From Croceicoccus estronivorus (GTDB taxonomy: Bacteria > Pseudomonadota > Alphaproteobacteria > Sphingomonadales > Sphingomonadaceae), in NCBI RefSeq assembly GCF_001625325.1, contig NZ_JRQQ01000010.1:1-64000 (forward strand): 64,000 nucleotides of DNA. The letters are read 5' to 3'. The notes beneath the pieces were generated by a model. That model saw only the letters and a program-made list of their open reading frames with translations, had not been told where the DNA came from and ran no database searches. Made by a program: the position numbers and the translations under genes. Shown one piece after another: positions 49,989-59,910 of this stretch (positions are counted from its first letter, which is position 1; the number at the start of each line of letters is the position of its first letter).

Positions 49989-52154
49989 CTAAACGAAGCT
50001 GTAAGGGTCGATGTCCACGGAAACCCGCACACTGTTCGGTAACTGGAACTGCGCAAGCCACTGGCGGATCACGTCCTGCAATCGCGCCGTGCGCCGCGCA
50101 TTTATAAGCAGGCGATAACGATAGCGGCCACGGAGCAGGGCCAACGGTGCGGGCGCAGGGCCGAGGATGGCGATGTCAGGCACGTCGGGGCGTTTCCCGC
50201 CGATTGCGCGTGCGGCATCGCGTGCTTCCGCCTCGTCTTCGCTCGATACGATAATTGCAGCCCAACGCCCGAACGGTGGTGCGCCGGCTTCCCTGCGTGC
50301 CTCTGTTTCCGCTTCATAGAAGGCGTCACGATCCCCGGCTGCGAGAGCGGCGATGACAGGCGCTTCGGGATGGCGGGTCTGGATCAGGACTTCACCCGGC
50401 TTCGTTCCGCGTCCGGCACGCCCTGCAACTTGTGCAATCTGTTGATAGGTCCGTTCCGCAGCGCGCAGATCGCCGCCTTCAAGGCCGAGATCGGCGTCGA
50501 CAACGCCGACCAGTGTCAGCTCGGGGAAATGGAAACCCTTGGTAACAAGCTGGGTGCCCACAATTACATCAATGGCTTTTGCTTCGGCCATCGCGATAAA
50601 CTCGGCGGCTCGCTCAGGCGTGTTGAGCGTGTCAGAAGTTGCGACCGCTACCCGCGCTTCGGGCATCAGTTCAGTCACCTCGTCGGCAATGCGTTCCACA
50701 CCGGGGCCGCAGGCGACGAGACAATCCTCCGTGCCGCATTCGGGGCAGGCGGGGGGAGGGGGAACCTCGTGGCCGCAATGGTGACAGGCGAGCCGTTGCG
50801 AAAACCGATGCTCGACCAGCCAGGCGCTGCAATTGGGGCATTGGAAACGATAGCCGCAGTGACGGCACAAGGTCAGAGGAGCGTATCCGCGGCGGTTCAG
50901 GAACAGCAGCGTCTGTTCGCCGCGCTCGGCGCGGGCCTCCATCTCAGTGACCAGTTGTGGCGCCAGCCAGCGGCCGCGCGGCGGCGGGTCCGCGCGCAGG
51001 TCGATTACCGAAACGTCCGGCAATTGCGCGCCACCGTAACGGGCGGCGAGTTCGATCCGCTTGTAAGTGCCGCTATCCGCCATCTGCAGGCTCTCCAGTG
51101 CGGGAGTGGCGCTGGCCAGAATGACTGGAATCTGTGCAAAGCGGCCGCGCATTACCGCGACATCTCGCGCGTTGTAGCGAACACCTTCATCCTGCTTGAA
51201 GCTGACTTCGTGGGCTTCATCGACTACGATAAGGCCCAGCTTGGCATATGGGAGGAACAGTGCGGAACGGGCGCCGACTACGACTTGTGCTTCCCCGCTG
51301 GCAATGGCCCGCCACGCTCGCCGGCGCTCGGTAGATTTGAGCGAGCTGTGCCAGGTGACCGGCTGTGTGCCGAAGCGCTCCTCAAAGCGTTTCAGGAATG
51401 CTTCGGTCAGAGCGATTTCAGGTAACAGGACAAGGACCTGCCTGCTTTCCTCCAGAGCTGCGGCGATCCCCTCGAAATAGACTTCCGTCTTGCCGGAACC
51501 TGTCACGCCATCAAGCAGGAAGGGCGTGAAACCGCCCTGCTTGATGGCAGCGATAAAGATGTCGGCTGCCTCTTGCTGCTCAGGGTTGAGCACGGGTACC
51601 GCGTGGTGGGGATCAGCGCGGGGAAAGGGACGGTCGCAATCGACTATGACAGGTTCCAGCGCACCGGCATTGGCGAGCCCCCGCAGTACGCCTTCCGAAA
51701 CTCCGGCAATTCCGGCCAGTTCACGCAACGTCGCCTGTTCGCCCTGAAGAGAATCGAGCGCAACGGCACGTTGTGGTGTCATGCGCTGTGGCTCCACGCC
51801 GGAGAGCCGATATTCGGTCATTGTCGCAGGGCCTTTGAGTGCTCCGCCACTGGACAAAACCATTCGTGCGACAGAGGCAGGCGCGGCGCAGTAATAATCC
51901 GCTGTCCACTCGACCAGCCGCCTCAGTTCGGGAGGAAGTGGGGGAACAGGCAGTAGCCCCACAAGCGGGCGAAGCTTACTGTCCGGTACTGAGGTGGCTT
52001 CCAGCCTGTCTTCATCCCATACCACGCCGACGATCTGGCGGGGGCCAAGCGGCGCGAGAACGACCGATCCCGGTTCCACCACCATGCCTTCGGGAACCCG
52101 ATAATCGAGCGGGCCGAGCGCGGCATTGAGAACGAGGAGGCGGACACGGTTCAT
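49989..52154 (-). CDS. priA: Primosomal helicase PriA
   Basis: A 721-aa replication-restart helicase. N-terminal DNA-binding domain (MNRVRLLVLNAALGPLDYRV), Walker A in DGVTGSGKTEVY, a VVDEAHE Walker B, and the zinc-binding insertion with eight cysteines (CRHCGYRFQCPNC then CHHCGHEVPPPPACPECGTEDC). It reloads the replisome at collapsed forks. ATG at 52154 gives the family N-terminus; there is a longer in-frame extension that is probably not translated. Divergent from fsa. Confidence 0.95.
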   Translation of the reverse strand: MNRVRLLVLNAALGPLDYRVPEGMVVEPGSVVLAPLGPRQIVGVVWDEDRLEATSVPDSKLRPLVGLLPVPPLPPELRRLVEWTADYYCAAPASVARMVLSSGGALKGPATMTEYRLSGVEPQRMTPQRAVALDSLQGEQATLRELAGIAGVSEGVLRGLANAGALEPVIVDCDRPFPRADPHHAVPVLNPEQQEAADIFIAAIKQGGFTPFLLDGVTGSGKTEVYFEGIAAALEESRQVLVLLPEIALTEAFLKRFEERFGTQPVTWHSSLKSTERRRAWRAIASGEAQVVVGARSALFLPYAKLGLIVVDEAHEVSFKQDEGVRYNARDVAVMRGRFAQIPVILASATPALESLQMADSGTYKRIELAARYGGAQLPDVSVIDLRADPPPRGRWLAPQLVTEMEARAERGEQTLLFLNRRGYAPLTLCRHCGYRFQCPNCSAWLVEHRFSQRLACHHCGHEVPPPPACPECGTEDCLVACGPGVERIADEVTELMPEARVAVATSDTLNTPERAAEFIAMAEAKAIDVIVGTQLVTKGFHFPELTLVGVVDADLGLEGGDLRAAERTYQQIAQVAGRAGRGTKPGEVLIQTRHPEAPVIAALAAGDRDAFYEAETEARREAGAPPFGRWAAIIVSSEDEAEARDAARAIGGKRPDVPDIAILGPAPAPLALLRGRYRYRLLINARRTARLQDVIRQWLAQFQLPNSVRVSVDIDPYSFV

Positions 52155-52315
52155 GGTGCAGGGGCTTATATGGGCGTGCCTGTGGTCCGGCCGCAAGGAC
52201 GGAACGCAAGCAAATGGAATGACGTGTTGATTGGTGAACGGGTCGGCCTCCCCTAGCGGATAGGGTCGGGCTTGGCTAAGGCGTCAGGGAATCGCTTTTC
52301 CAGCCGGAGCCGAAC

Positions 52316-52972
52316 ATGAAATTCTTCGCCGACACCGCCGAAATCGCCGATATCGAGGAACTGGCCGCTACCGGTCTGCTCGACGGTGTGACAACAAATC
52401 CGTCCCTGATCGCCAAATCGGGCCGTGACTTCATGGAAGTGACCAAGGAAATCTGTGGAATCGTGGATGGTCCCGTCAGTGCAGAGGTTGTTGCTCTGGA
52501 CCATGAGACGATGATGAAAGAAGCGGAAGTCCTGCGCAAGATCGCGGACAATGTCTGCATCAAGGTGCCGTTGACGATTGACGGGTTGAAGACCTGCAAG
52601 GCGCTGACCGGCGATGGTACGATGGTCAATGTAACGCTTTGCTTTTCCGCCAATCAGGCATTGCTCGCGGCCAAGGCCGGCGCGACTTTCGTTTCGCCCT
52701 TTGTTGGCCGTCACGACGACAACGGCTTCGACGGCATGGATCTGATCCGCGATATTCGGCTGATTTACGACAACTATGCTTTCGACACCGAAATCCTCGT
52801 CGCATCCGTGCGGCACGTGGTCCACGTGCTTGAAAGTGCGCGGATCGGGGCCGATGTGATGACTGCGCCGCCGGCGGTCATTCGCGGGCTCGTCAAGCAT
52901 GTGCTGACTGACAAGGGAATCGAGGGGTTCCTTGCTGACTGGGCCAAGACCGGCCAGACCATTCTGAAATGA
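52316..52972 (+). CDS. fsa: Fructose-6-phosphate aldolase/transaldolase
   Basis: A 218-aa small-type transaldolase. [20 protein letters not shown] and the GVTTNPSL segment open the TIM barrel, Lys83 in CIKVPLT forms the Schiff base, and the [10 protein letters not shown] segment is typical. It transfers dihydroxyacetone units in the pentose phosphate pathway. priA-fsa close to the atp operon is a familiar alphaproteobacterial order. Confidence 0.93.
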   Translation: MKFFADTAEIADIEELAATGLLDGVTTNPSLIAKSGRDFMEVTKEICGIVDGPVSAEVVALDHETMMKEAEVLRKIADNVCIKVPLTIDGLKTCKALTGDGTMVNVTLCFSANQALLAAKAGATFVSPFVGRHDDNGFDGMDLIRDIRLIYDNYAFDTEILVASVRHVVHVLESARIGADVMTAPPAVIRGLVKHVLTDKGIEGFLADWAKTGQTILK

Positions 52973-53080
52973 GGCCTTGTATAGCGGCCTGAACTTGTTT
53001 CGGGATCGGTTTCGCCTCAAGGTCCATCGTGTGCATCAGGCACGAAGCATTCTGAATAAGGGTAACGTTCGCAAAGCCAT

Positions 53081-54901
53081 ATGTCCGAAGAATCGCCTCT
53101 CGACCGGTTCAAGTCCGCACTGACCAGCACCAGCCGTGCGATTGCGCACGAACCGGAACTGGAACTGACATGGACCGCGGACGCTCCTGCGCAAACGGGC
53201 AAGAACTTGCGTGTTCCGATGCCGGGGCGGAGCCTGCCGCATGACAAGGCAATGGAAGCGCGGGGCTTTGCGGACAGTTTCTCGCTGCGATTGCGCCATC
53301 ACAACGATGCTCTCCATATGCGCAATGCGCCGCCGGAAGCAGCGGCGCGTGCCTGCTATGATGCGGTTGAAACCATCCGTTACGAGGCGTTGGGCTCGCG
53401 CGATTATGCGGGGATACGCCAAAATCTGGTCGCTGCGGAGGATGTCCGCCTGGCGTCCGATCCGATTGCCCGTGCGGCAACGCCGGGCGAGGTCCCGATG
53501 CAGGTTGCGCTGGGCCTGCTGCTGCGTGAACGCCTGACGGGCGAAGCCGTACCAGAGGTCGCGCGTGCAGGCGTCGACATGGTGCGTGGCTGGATTGAGG
53601 AACGGGCTGGCGCCGACTTCGATAAACTGGCCCATTCGCTGGAGGATCAACAGGCCTTCCAGAGTCTTTCGCTGGATATGTTGCGCCATCTGGAGCTGGT
53701 TCAGGCAGAGCCTGTCGAACCTGAGACGCTCGACGACGATGACGAGCAGGAGGACGAAGAGGGCGGGGAAGAGGACGAGGGCGAGGAAGATTCCGAGTCC
53801 GGTGAAGATATGCGCCGAGAGATGTCGGGCGAGATGCAGGATGGGGAACAGGGTGACGACACCGATTCCCAGCCGGAGCCCGATGGCGAGATGGGCGAGG
53901 CCGACATTGACGACGAGGGCGAGGAAGGGATGCTGCCGGTCCGTCCCAACCGCCCGTGGACGGAACTGCCCGCCAATTTCGAATACAAGATTTATACCGA
54001 ACGGTTCGACGAGGTTGTCGGAGCGGATGAGCTGTGTGACGAGGAAGAACTGACCCGCTTGCGGGCCTATCTCGATAGTCAGCTTACCGGGTTGCAGGGC
54101 GTCGTGACACGGCTTGCCAACAGGCTTCAGCGTCGCCTCATGGCGCAGCAGAACCGCAACTGGGATTTCGATCAGGAAGAGGGGATGCTGGACGCCGCAC
54201 GCTTGGCGCGTGTGGTCGTGTCGCCAGGGCATTCGCTGTCCTACAAGATCGAACGCGATGTTGAATTCAAGGATACTGTCGTCACGCTGCTGATCGACAA
54301 TTCAGGTTCCATGCGAGGGCGCCCCATTTCGATTGCTGCGATCAGTGCCGATGTCATGGCGCGAACGCTGGAACGCTGCGGGGTCAAAGTTGAAATCCTC
54401 GGCTTCACCACGCGTGCCTGGAAGGGCGGCCAAAGCCGTGAGGCGTGGCTGGCGGAAGGGAAGCCTACCAATCCTGGTAGGCTGAACGACCTGCGTCATA
54501 TCGTTTACAAGAAGGCCGATGAGCCGTGGCGCCGTGCGCGGCGCAATCTTGGCCTGATGATGCGCGAAGGCCTGCTGAAAGAAAATATCGACGGCGAGGC
54601 ATTGCTCTGGGCCCACAATCGCCTGCTCGCAAGGCCGGAAGATCGCCGGATACTGATGGTCATTTCGGACGGTGCTCCGGTCGATGATTCAACGCTGAGC
54701 GTAAACAATGCCGGCTATCTCGAAGCGCATTTGCGCAAGATGATCGAGTGGATCGAACGGTTGAGCCCGGTTCAGCTTATCGCCATCGGCATCGGTCATG
54801 ATGTGACGCGATATTACAAGCGGGCCGTCACGATCATGGATGCGGAACAACTGGGCGGTACAATTATCGAGCAGCTCGCCGATCTGTTCGAGGTTGAGTA
54901 A
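53081..54901 (+). CDS. cobT: Cobaltochelatase subunit CobT
   Basis: A 606-aa protein. The N-terminal helical part (1-200) is followed by a long acidic low-complexity stretch (about 208-290, almost all Asp/Glu) and a C-terminal von Willebrand A domain with the metal-binding DNSGS at 406-410. CobT and the AAA+ protein CobS drive cobalt insertion by CobN in aerobic cobalamin synthesis. No cobS or cobN is in the window. Some CobT/CobS pairs are retained in genomes without the whole pathway. Confidence 0.92.
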   Translation: MSEESPLDRFKSALTSTSRAIAHEPELELTWTADAPAQTGKNLRVPMPGRSLPHDKAMEARGFADSFSLRLRHHNDALHMRNAPPEAAARACYDAVETIRYEALGSRDYAGIRQNLVAAEDVRLASDPIARAATPGEVPMQVALGLLLRERLTGEAVPEVARAGVDMVRGWIEERAGADFDKLAHSLEDQQAFQSLSLDMLRHLELVQAEPVEPETLDDDDEQEDEEGGEEDEGEEDSESGEDMRREMSGEMQDGEQGDDTDSQPEPDGEMGEADIDDEGEEGMLPVRPNRPWTELPANFEYKIYTERFDEVVGADELCDEEELTRLRAYLDSQLTGLQGVVTRLANRLQRRLMAQQNRNWDFDQEEGMLDAARLARVVVSPGHSLSYKIERDVEFKDTVVTLLIDNSGSMRGRPISIAAISADVMARTLERCGVKVEILGFTTRAWKGGQSREAWLAEGKPTNPGRLNDLRHIVYKKADEPWRRARRNLGLMMREGLLKENIDGEALLWAHNRLLARPEDRRILMVISDGAPVDDSTLSVNNAGYLEAHLRKMIEWIERLSPVQLIAIGIGHDVTRYYKRAVTIMDAEQLGGTIIEQLADLFEVE

Positions 54902-54977
54902 CCGGCTGACCGGTTGGTTCCGTATCGGTGTCGCCTCGCGGCTTGACGTTTGAAAGGGCGTGCGTAAGGCCCGCCCC

Positions 54978-56498
54978 ATGACCCAATCTGTGCCGCTGAA
55001 GCTGTTCAACAGCCTGACCCGCCAGCTCGAAGTGTTCGAGCCCGTCCATCCGGGTGAGGCGCGTGTCTATTCCTGCGGCCCGACGGTCTATAACTACCCC
55101 CATATCGGCAATATGCGGGCTTATGTCTTTGCCGATGTGCTTGGCCGGACGCTGGCATGGAAAGGCTATAAGCTGACCCATGTCATCAACATTACCGACG
55201 TCGGCCATCTGACGGACGATGCCGATGCCGGTGAGGACAAGATGGAGAAGATGGCTGCGGAAAAGGCGCAATCCATCTGGGACATCGCGGAACACTACAA
55301 GCAGGCCTACTGGGGGGATGTGGCAGCTCTCAACATTCGCCAGCCAGCGGAATGGACAATTGCGACGGATTACGTCCCGCAAATGATCGAGTTTGCAAAG
55401 TCGATTGCGGAAAAGCACTGCTACGAACTGGATAGCGGCCTTTATTTCGACGTCGGCAGCGTCGCTGACTACGGGCGGCTGGCACGGGCTACCACCGATG
55501 AGGGTGAAGGCCGGATCGAAACGGTGGAAGGCAAGCGCCATCCGGCGGACTTCGCGATCTGGCGCAAGACTCCATCGGGGGAAAAGCGGCAGATGGAATG
55601 GGATTCACCCTGGGGTCGGGGCGCGCCGGGGTGGCATCTGGAATGTTCGGTGATGAGCGGGCGAGTCCTGGGCTTTCCGTTCGACATTCACACCGGCGGC
55701 ATTGACCATCGGGAGATTCACCATCCCAATGAGATTGCGCAGAATCAGGCCTATTGCTGCACCAACGGGCTAGATGTCCCGGCCAACAGCGGCGCGCGCA
55801 TATGGATGCACAACAACTTTCTTGTTGAGCGTAGTGGCAAGATGTCGAAGTCATCGGGTGAATTTCTTCGGCTCCAGCTTCTGATCGACAAGGGTTATCA
55901 CCCGCTTGCCTACCGGATGATGTGTTTGCAGGCGCATTATCGCAGTGAACTGGAGTTTTCCTGGGAAGGGCTGGGTGCTGCGCTGACCCGCTTGAAGCGG
56001 CTGGTCATGGCGATTGTCCAGCTTAAGGCCCGTCATGCGGAAGCTGGTGAAGATGCTGCCATTTCTCTTGACCGGATCGCGGGGAATGAAGGGTGGACCT
56101 TCGAGCGGGTCCGGAGTGAAGTTGGGCCCAAGCTCATCCCCTTGCTGGAAAAATTCGACGCAGCGATTGCGGACGATCTGAATACGCCGATTGCTCTCAC
56201 CGTTCTGGAAGAGGCAGTTGGCATGAAGAAGGTCGACGCAGGCCTCAAACTGCTTACCCTGCAGGCGATGGATGCCGTTCTGGGTCTGAACCTGTTTGGT
56301 CTTAACCGTGCAGACCTGCGTATCCGGCCGAAATACGTGGAGATCGACGAAAGCGAAATCGATGCCGCGATGGAACGGCGCAAGGAGGCACGGGCTGCCA
56401 AGGACTTCGCCAGCTCCGACGCGATCCGTGATGAATTGGCTGTAAAAGGTGTTGAAGTGATGGATGGCGATCCGCTTGGCTGGGATTGGAAGCTGTGA
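54978..56498 (+). CDS. cysS: Cysteinyl-tRNA synthetase
   Basis: A 506-aa class I synthetase. Zinc ligand Cys33 in SCGPTVYNYPHIGNM, the HIGN motif at 42-45 and the KMSKS loop at 288-292 are intact. ATG at 54978 gives the family N-terminus. Its last four bases overlap the GTG start of the next gene, so the two are coupled. Confidence 0.96.
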   Translation: MTQSVPLKLFNSLTRQLEVFEPVHPGEARVYSCGPTVYNYPHIGNMRAYVFADVLGRTLAWKGYKLTHVINITDVGHLTDDADAGEDKMEKMAAEKAQSIWDIAEHYKQAYWGDVAALNIRQPAEWTIATDYVPQMIEFAKSIAEKHCYELDSGLYFDVGSVADYGRLARATTDEGEGRIETVEGKRHPADFAIWRKTPSGEKRQMEWDSPWGRGAPGWHLECSVMSGRVLGFPFDIHTGGIDHREIHHPNEIAQNQAYCCTNGLDVPANSGARIWMHNNFLVERSGKMSKSSGEFLRLQLLIDKGYHPLAYRMMCLQAHYRSELEFSWEGLGAALTRLKRLVMAIVQLKARHAEAGEDAAISLDRIAGNEGWTFERVRSEVGPKLIPLLEKFDAAIADDLNTPIALTVLEEAVGMKKVDAGLKLLTLQAMDAVLGLNLFGLNRADLRIRPKYVEIDESEIDAAMERRKEARAAKDFASSDAIRDELAVKGVEVMDGDPLGWDWKL

Positions 56499-57439
56499 CA
56501 ATCGCGGTTCTTCCTGCTTCGCAAAAGGTGCATCTTGACGGCCGACTTCCGGATTGGGTCGATGCCCGGTTCTTCGAAACCGCGGACGAACTGCTTGCTC
56601 TGGCCCCTGAAGCGGAAATCGGCTGGTTCGACTACTTCGTGGATGGCCCGGGAACGACTGTCGAAGCTGTTCGCCGAGCAGAAAAACTGCGCTGGCTGGT
56701 TACGATCGGCGCCGGGCTGGATTATCTGCCGGTAGATGTTCTGGTCGAACGTGGCGTCACGATCACCAAAGGGGCAGGGCTCAGTGCCGCACCCATTGCC
56801 GAATATGTCGTCATGCTGATGCTCGCCTTCGCGAAGGACTATCGCACGGTTATGCGCGCGCAGGAACGGCGGGACTGGTTGAACGACGCGCCAGGCAAGC
56901 GGCAGTTGGCCGGGAGCAAGGCTCTCGTGATCGGATATGGAGCGATTGGGCGCGCATTGGGGCAGCGTTTGCGGGCGTTTGACGTTGAAGTGACGCCGGT
57001 CAGCCGATCCGGCGGCGATGGCATATTGCGTGCGGACGAGTGGCAGGGCCATCTGGGCGAATTCGACTGGGTGATCCTGTCCGCTCCCGCAACGGCGGAA
57101 ACGCAACATATGATCGGTGCGGCAGAGCTCGCAGCCATGAAACAGGACGGTGTTCTGGTCAATGTCGCTCGCGGTACGCTGGTGGATTCGCCGGCGCTGG
57201 TGGAAGCCCTGACCACGCGCCGTATTGCGGGTGCCTTGCTGGATGTCACCGATCCCGAGCCATTGCCTGACGATCACCCACTGTGGGCATTCGATAACGT
57301 TCATGTGACGATGCATCTGAGCGGCCGGGCGCAAGACACAGTCTATGCGCGCGCTGCCGAACGTTTTCTGGCCAATCTTGAGCCTTACAGAGCGGGCAGG
57401 CAGCCCGAGCCGGTATATGATCCGACCACGGGCTATTAG
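56495..57439 (+). CDS. D-isomer specific 2-hydroxyacid dehydrogenase
   Basis: A 314-aa NAD(P)-dependent dehydrogenase. The Rossmann loop GYGAIG is at 147-152; catalytic Arg is in NVARGTLVD, Glu in DVTDPEPLP and His in HVTMHLSG. The last motif is normally PH-x-SG, here MHLSG. Substrate unknown. The GTG start at 56495 overlaps the cysS stop (GTGA), so it is translated with cysS. Confidence 0.85.
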   Translation: MTIAVLPASQKVHLDGRLPDWVDARFFETADELLALAPEAEIGWFDYFVDGPGTTVEAVRRAEKLRWLVTIGAGLDYLPVDVLVERGVTITKGAGLSAAPIAEYVVMLMLAFAKDYRTVMRAQERRDWLNDAPGKRQLAGSKALVIGYGAIGRALGQRLRAFDVEVTPVSRSGGDGILRADEWQGHLGEFDWVILSAPATAETQHMIGAAELAAMKQDGVLVNVARGTLVDSPALVEALTTRRIAGALLDVTDPEPLPDDHPLWAFDNVHVTMHLSGRAQDTVYARAAERFLANLEPYRAGRQPEPVYDPTTGY

Positions 57440-57455
57440 CCTTCGGGCGTGATGC

Positions 57456-57827
57456 CTAGGCATCTTGCAGCAAAAGAATTTCAGCAATGACGATCACGCG
57501 CTGGGTCGGGATCATCTGGTGATCCACGCTCGTGATAGTGGCATCCGCGACAAGCTGGCCTGGAATCGCGAACTCGTGATCCGGCAAAGCCGCGATAAAC
57601 GATTCGGCTGCGGCAACGGCGTAATCTTCTTCGAAAACTAGCTCTATCCGGTGACGCGACCCGGCAAACGTCGCGCTGGCCCACGGGGTTTCGCGATGGG
57701 CCTCTATTTTCACTTGTCCTTCAGAGAGCTTGTACAGTTCTTCTCGCAGCCTGTCGGCACAGGTGCGCCGCCGTACGCGGGGTACGGAGGTGGTGAGCGA
57801 GGGTGAAGGGCGGCATTCAACGTGCAT
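57456..57827 (-). CDS. Small conserved protein of unknown function
   Basis: A 123-aa protein, or 133 aa from an upstream ATG at 57857. The ATG at 57827 is favoured by GGAG seven nt before it. The N-terminus is Ser/Arg-rich; the rest (about 45-120) alternates hydrophobic strands (HRIELVFEEDYAVAAAESFI, QRVIVIAEILLL) and is probably an alpha/beta fold. No family was recognised. It overlaps the next minus-strand gene by 11 bp. Confidence 0.6.
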   Translation of the reverse strand: MHVECRPSPSLTTSVPRVRRRTCADRLREELYKLSEGQVKIEAHRETPWASATFAGSRHRIELVFEEDYAVAAAESFIAALPDHEFAIPGQLVADATITSVDHQMIPTQRVIVIAEILLLQDA

Positions 57828-58026
57828 GGGCTGCTCCGGTTTGCGATGAATTCTCATATATGTTCATGAAATGTTCCACTCGTCTCTCTGTGCGTGTTCG
57901 GGGGATGCGACCATTGCGCAGATCAAGCACGAAGCGTGGATCGTGTGTGGCGAGGCGTCCGAACTTGGTGGCTGGCATGCCGGTACGGCGCAGGAATTTT
58001 TCGATTTTACGGATCAACACGATCAT
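57817..58026 (-). CDS. Small conserved protein, sphingomonad type
   Basis: A 69-aa basic protein. The stretch FLRRTGMPATKFGRLATHDP followed by RFVLDLRNGR and RVEHFM appears as a whole to be a compact helical module, possibly HTH-like, and looks familiar from sphingomonads. The ATG at 58026 has GGGGG directly upstream; a GTG six bases downstream is an equally good start by spacing. It overlaps the downstream unknown gene by 11 bp and is divergent from the S24 regulator. Function unknown. Confidence 0.6.
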   Translation of the reverse strand: MIVLIRKIEKFLRRTGMPATKFGRLATHDPRFVLDLRNGRIPRTRTERRVEHFMNIYENSSQTGAAHAR

Positions 58027-58039
58027 CCCCCAATCCAGT

Positions 58040-58107
58040 GATTCGACCGGCCCGATTCGTTGCCTGTGAAATCCTACTTGTCTAGGAAAAATACTACGCG
58101 TAGGATT
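58040..58107. promoter_or_regulatory. Divergent control region with palindromes and paired GATTC sites
   Basis: Between the small minus-strand gene and the S24 regulator: two GATTC (CcrM) sites 14 bp apart (58040-58044, 58054-58058), a 10-bp perfect palindrome CTACGCGTAG (58094-58103), and an 8-bp inverted repeat AATCCTAC (58070-58077)/GTAGGATT (58100-58107). These may be an autoregulatory operator of the S24 regulator; not proven. Confidence 0.4.
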
Positions 58108-58136
58108 GCAGTGTGGTAAATCCGAAGGAAAAGCTC

Positions 58137-58781
58137 ATGTCCGATGTGCGCAAGCGGCTGCTCGAACTGGCTGAGGAGGCACGTGTGAGCCTTGCTGCTC
58201 TGTCGCAAATGATTGGCCGTAACCCATCGTATTTACAGCAATATATAAGAAAGGGGAGCCCGCGTAAGCTGGATGAGACGGATCGGGCGACGCTTGCCGG
58301 GTTCTTCGGTGTTGCCGAATCGGAATTGGGGGGGGTGGAGGAAATTTCTCTCGATTCCCGAATCGGAAAGCGTATGGCCGGCTGGGTCGAAGTGCCAAGA
58401 CTTGCGCTCGATGCATCGGCTGGCCCCGGTGCGTTCGGAACTGACGAATTGCCGTTCGACAGCTTCCGTTTTTCTGCCCGTTGGTTGCGTGAACGGGATT
58501 TCGATGCGGCGATGCTCTCCATCATTACGGTTGCAGGGGATTCGATGGAGCCGTTGTTGCGCGATGGCGATGAAATCCTTGTCGATCGCACACCACGCCC
58601 TTTGCGCGATGGTGTGCATGTCGTGAGACTGGGGGAAGCGCTGCATGTCAAACGGGTGCAGCAGTTACGGCCCGACGCGATCAAGCTGATCAGCGCGAAC
58701 GAAGCCTATCCACCCGTCGAAGTGGCGCTGGCCGATGTCGATGTAATCGGCCGTGTGGTCTGGAAAGCCGGACGCCTTTGA
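58137..58781 (+). CDS. LexA-like S24 family transcriptional regulator
   Basis: A 214-aa protein with an N-terminal helix-turn-helix (about 10-60, LAALSQMIGRNPSYLQQYI) and a C-terminal S24 peptidase-like domain with the serine Ser136 in GDSMEPLL and lysine Lys172 in HVKRVQ. An Ala95-Gly96 pair lies where S24 repressors may be cut, but similar AG pairs are also present in non-cleaving members. AAGGA lies 7 nt before ATG 58137, which is preferred to GTG 58113. It could be a DNA-damage- or stress-responsive regulator. Confidence 0.82.
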   Translation: MSDVRKRLLELAEEARVSLAALSQMIGRNPSYLQQYIRKGSPRKLDETDRATLAGFFGVAESELGGVEEISLDSRIGKRMAGWVEVPRLALDASAGPGAFGTDELPFDSFRFSARWLRERDFDAAMLSIITVAGDSMEPLLRDGDEILVDRTPRPLRDGVHVVRLGEALHVKRVQQLRPDAIKLISANEAYPPVEVALADVDVIGRVVWKAGRL

Positions 58782-58806
58782 TCGCGAGGATCATGGACGA
58801 AGACAG

Positions 58807-59835
58807 TCAGGCCAATCCGCTGATTTTGAGCATGAGCAGGGCGGTCACGGCGAGCAGGAGCAGAGAAACCGCTACCGCCACAACCACGCGGGGGCCGGCG
58901 GCTGTAATGTCACGCAGGTCGACGCCCAGGCCGAGCCCGGCCATGGCCAGCACAGTCAGGATCTCACTCGCATGATGGGCCGATATGGCGACCGTATGCG
59001 GCAGGACGCCGATCGAACGGAGCCCGGCAAGGCCAAGGAACGCAAGAATAAAGGGCGGCAGAAGGTTTAGAAGTGTACCGCCTTTACTGGCCGGTCCGGT
59101 TCTCGCGGTGCGCCGCGCCATAAACAACGATAGCCCTGCTACGACAGGGCCCAACATCAAAACCCGGACCAGTTTGACCAATGTACCGGCCTGAACCGCG
59201 GTTGAGCCCATTGGACCTGCAGCGGCGAGAACCTGGGGGACTGCGTAGACGGTGAGACCGGCCAGCATACCCCCGGCGGCCGGACTTAGGTGCAAGTGTG
59301 TGGTCGCGATGGGCAGTGCGATGATGACGCCGATACCAAGCACTGCAGTGAACGCGATGGCAGTCGCAACATCGTCGCTGTCCGCATCGATTACAGGGGC
59401 AACGGCCGCGATGGCGGAGTTGCCGCAGATCGCATTCCCGCAGGCGATCAACATCGCCATTTTGCCCGGCAGACCGATCACGCGACCGACAAGATAGCTC
59501 GCCAGAATAGCGCCAATGACGGTGGCAATGATCGACAGTAAGAGTGGCAAGCCAGCTGCCGCCATGGTGCCGAAGCTGACTGTCGCTCCCATTAGCGCGA
59601 CCGCAATTTCCAGCATCGTCTTGGCCGCGCACTTGATGCCCGCATCATAGATGCGCGGTGGGGTCCAGATTGTTCGTATGATAGCCCCGAGCACGATTGC
59701 CAGCACCAATGCCTCGAATGCTGTGCGGCCAAGGAGCAGGCGTTCGAGGTGTTCCAGCAACAGCGCAGTCAGAGCCGTTGCTGCGCATAACATCAGGCCT
59801 GGCACATGGGCGCGGAGAGACAGGGACAATGTCAT
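58807..59835 (-). CDS. YeiH-family putative sulfate exporter
   Basis: A 342-aa membrane protein with about ten helices. The segment IACGNAICGNSAIAAVAPVI and the later GLGLGVDLRDI are characteristic of the YeiH/YadS-like sulfate exporter family. In E. coli yeiH is divergent from the LysR gene yeiE, the same arrangement as here. Substrate is inferred only from the family. Confidence 0.85.
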   Translation of the reverse strand: MTLSLSLRAHVPGLMLCAATALTALLLEHLERLLLGRTAFEALVLAIVLGAIIRTIWTPPRIYDAGIKCAAKTMLEIAVALMGATVSFGTMAAAGLPLLLSIIATVIGAILASYLVGRVIGLPGKMAMLIACGNAICGNSAIAAVAPVIDADSDDVATAIAFTAVLGIGVIIALPIATTHLHLSPAAGGMLAGLTVYAVPQVLAAAGPMGSTAVQAGTLVKLVRVLMLGPVVAGLSLFMARRTARTGPASKGGTLLNLLPPFILAFLGLAGLRSIGVLPHTVAISAHHASEILTVLAMAGLGLGVDLRDITAAGPRVVVAVAVSLLLLAVTALLMLKISGLA

Positions 59836-59882
59836 TCCCCGAATCTGCGGCCGGCACTATAAAAAATCCAATTGATTGAATT

Positions 59883-59910
59883 TTGATATTTAATAAGTAA
59901 TTCTTATCAA
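59883..59910. promoter_or_regulatory. Dyad operator between yeiH-like and LysR genes
   Basis: TTGATA (59883-59888) and TATCAA (59905-59910) form an inverted repeat; inside it ATAAG-N5-CTTAT (59893-59907) is a LysR-type T-N11-A box. It ends one base before the LysR start codon. A TATAGT-like -10 for yeiH lies further left. Confidence 0.6.

Noticed and set aside
58200-58500. Autocleavage of the S24 regulator as a certain SOS repressor
   Set aside because: The Ala-Gly pair is also common in non-cleaving S24 proteins, so only a LexA-like domain layout is claimed.
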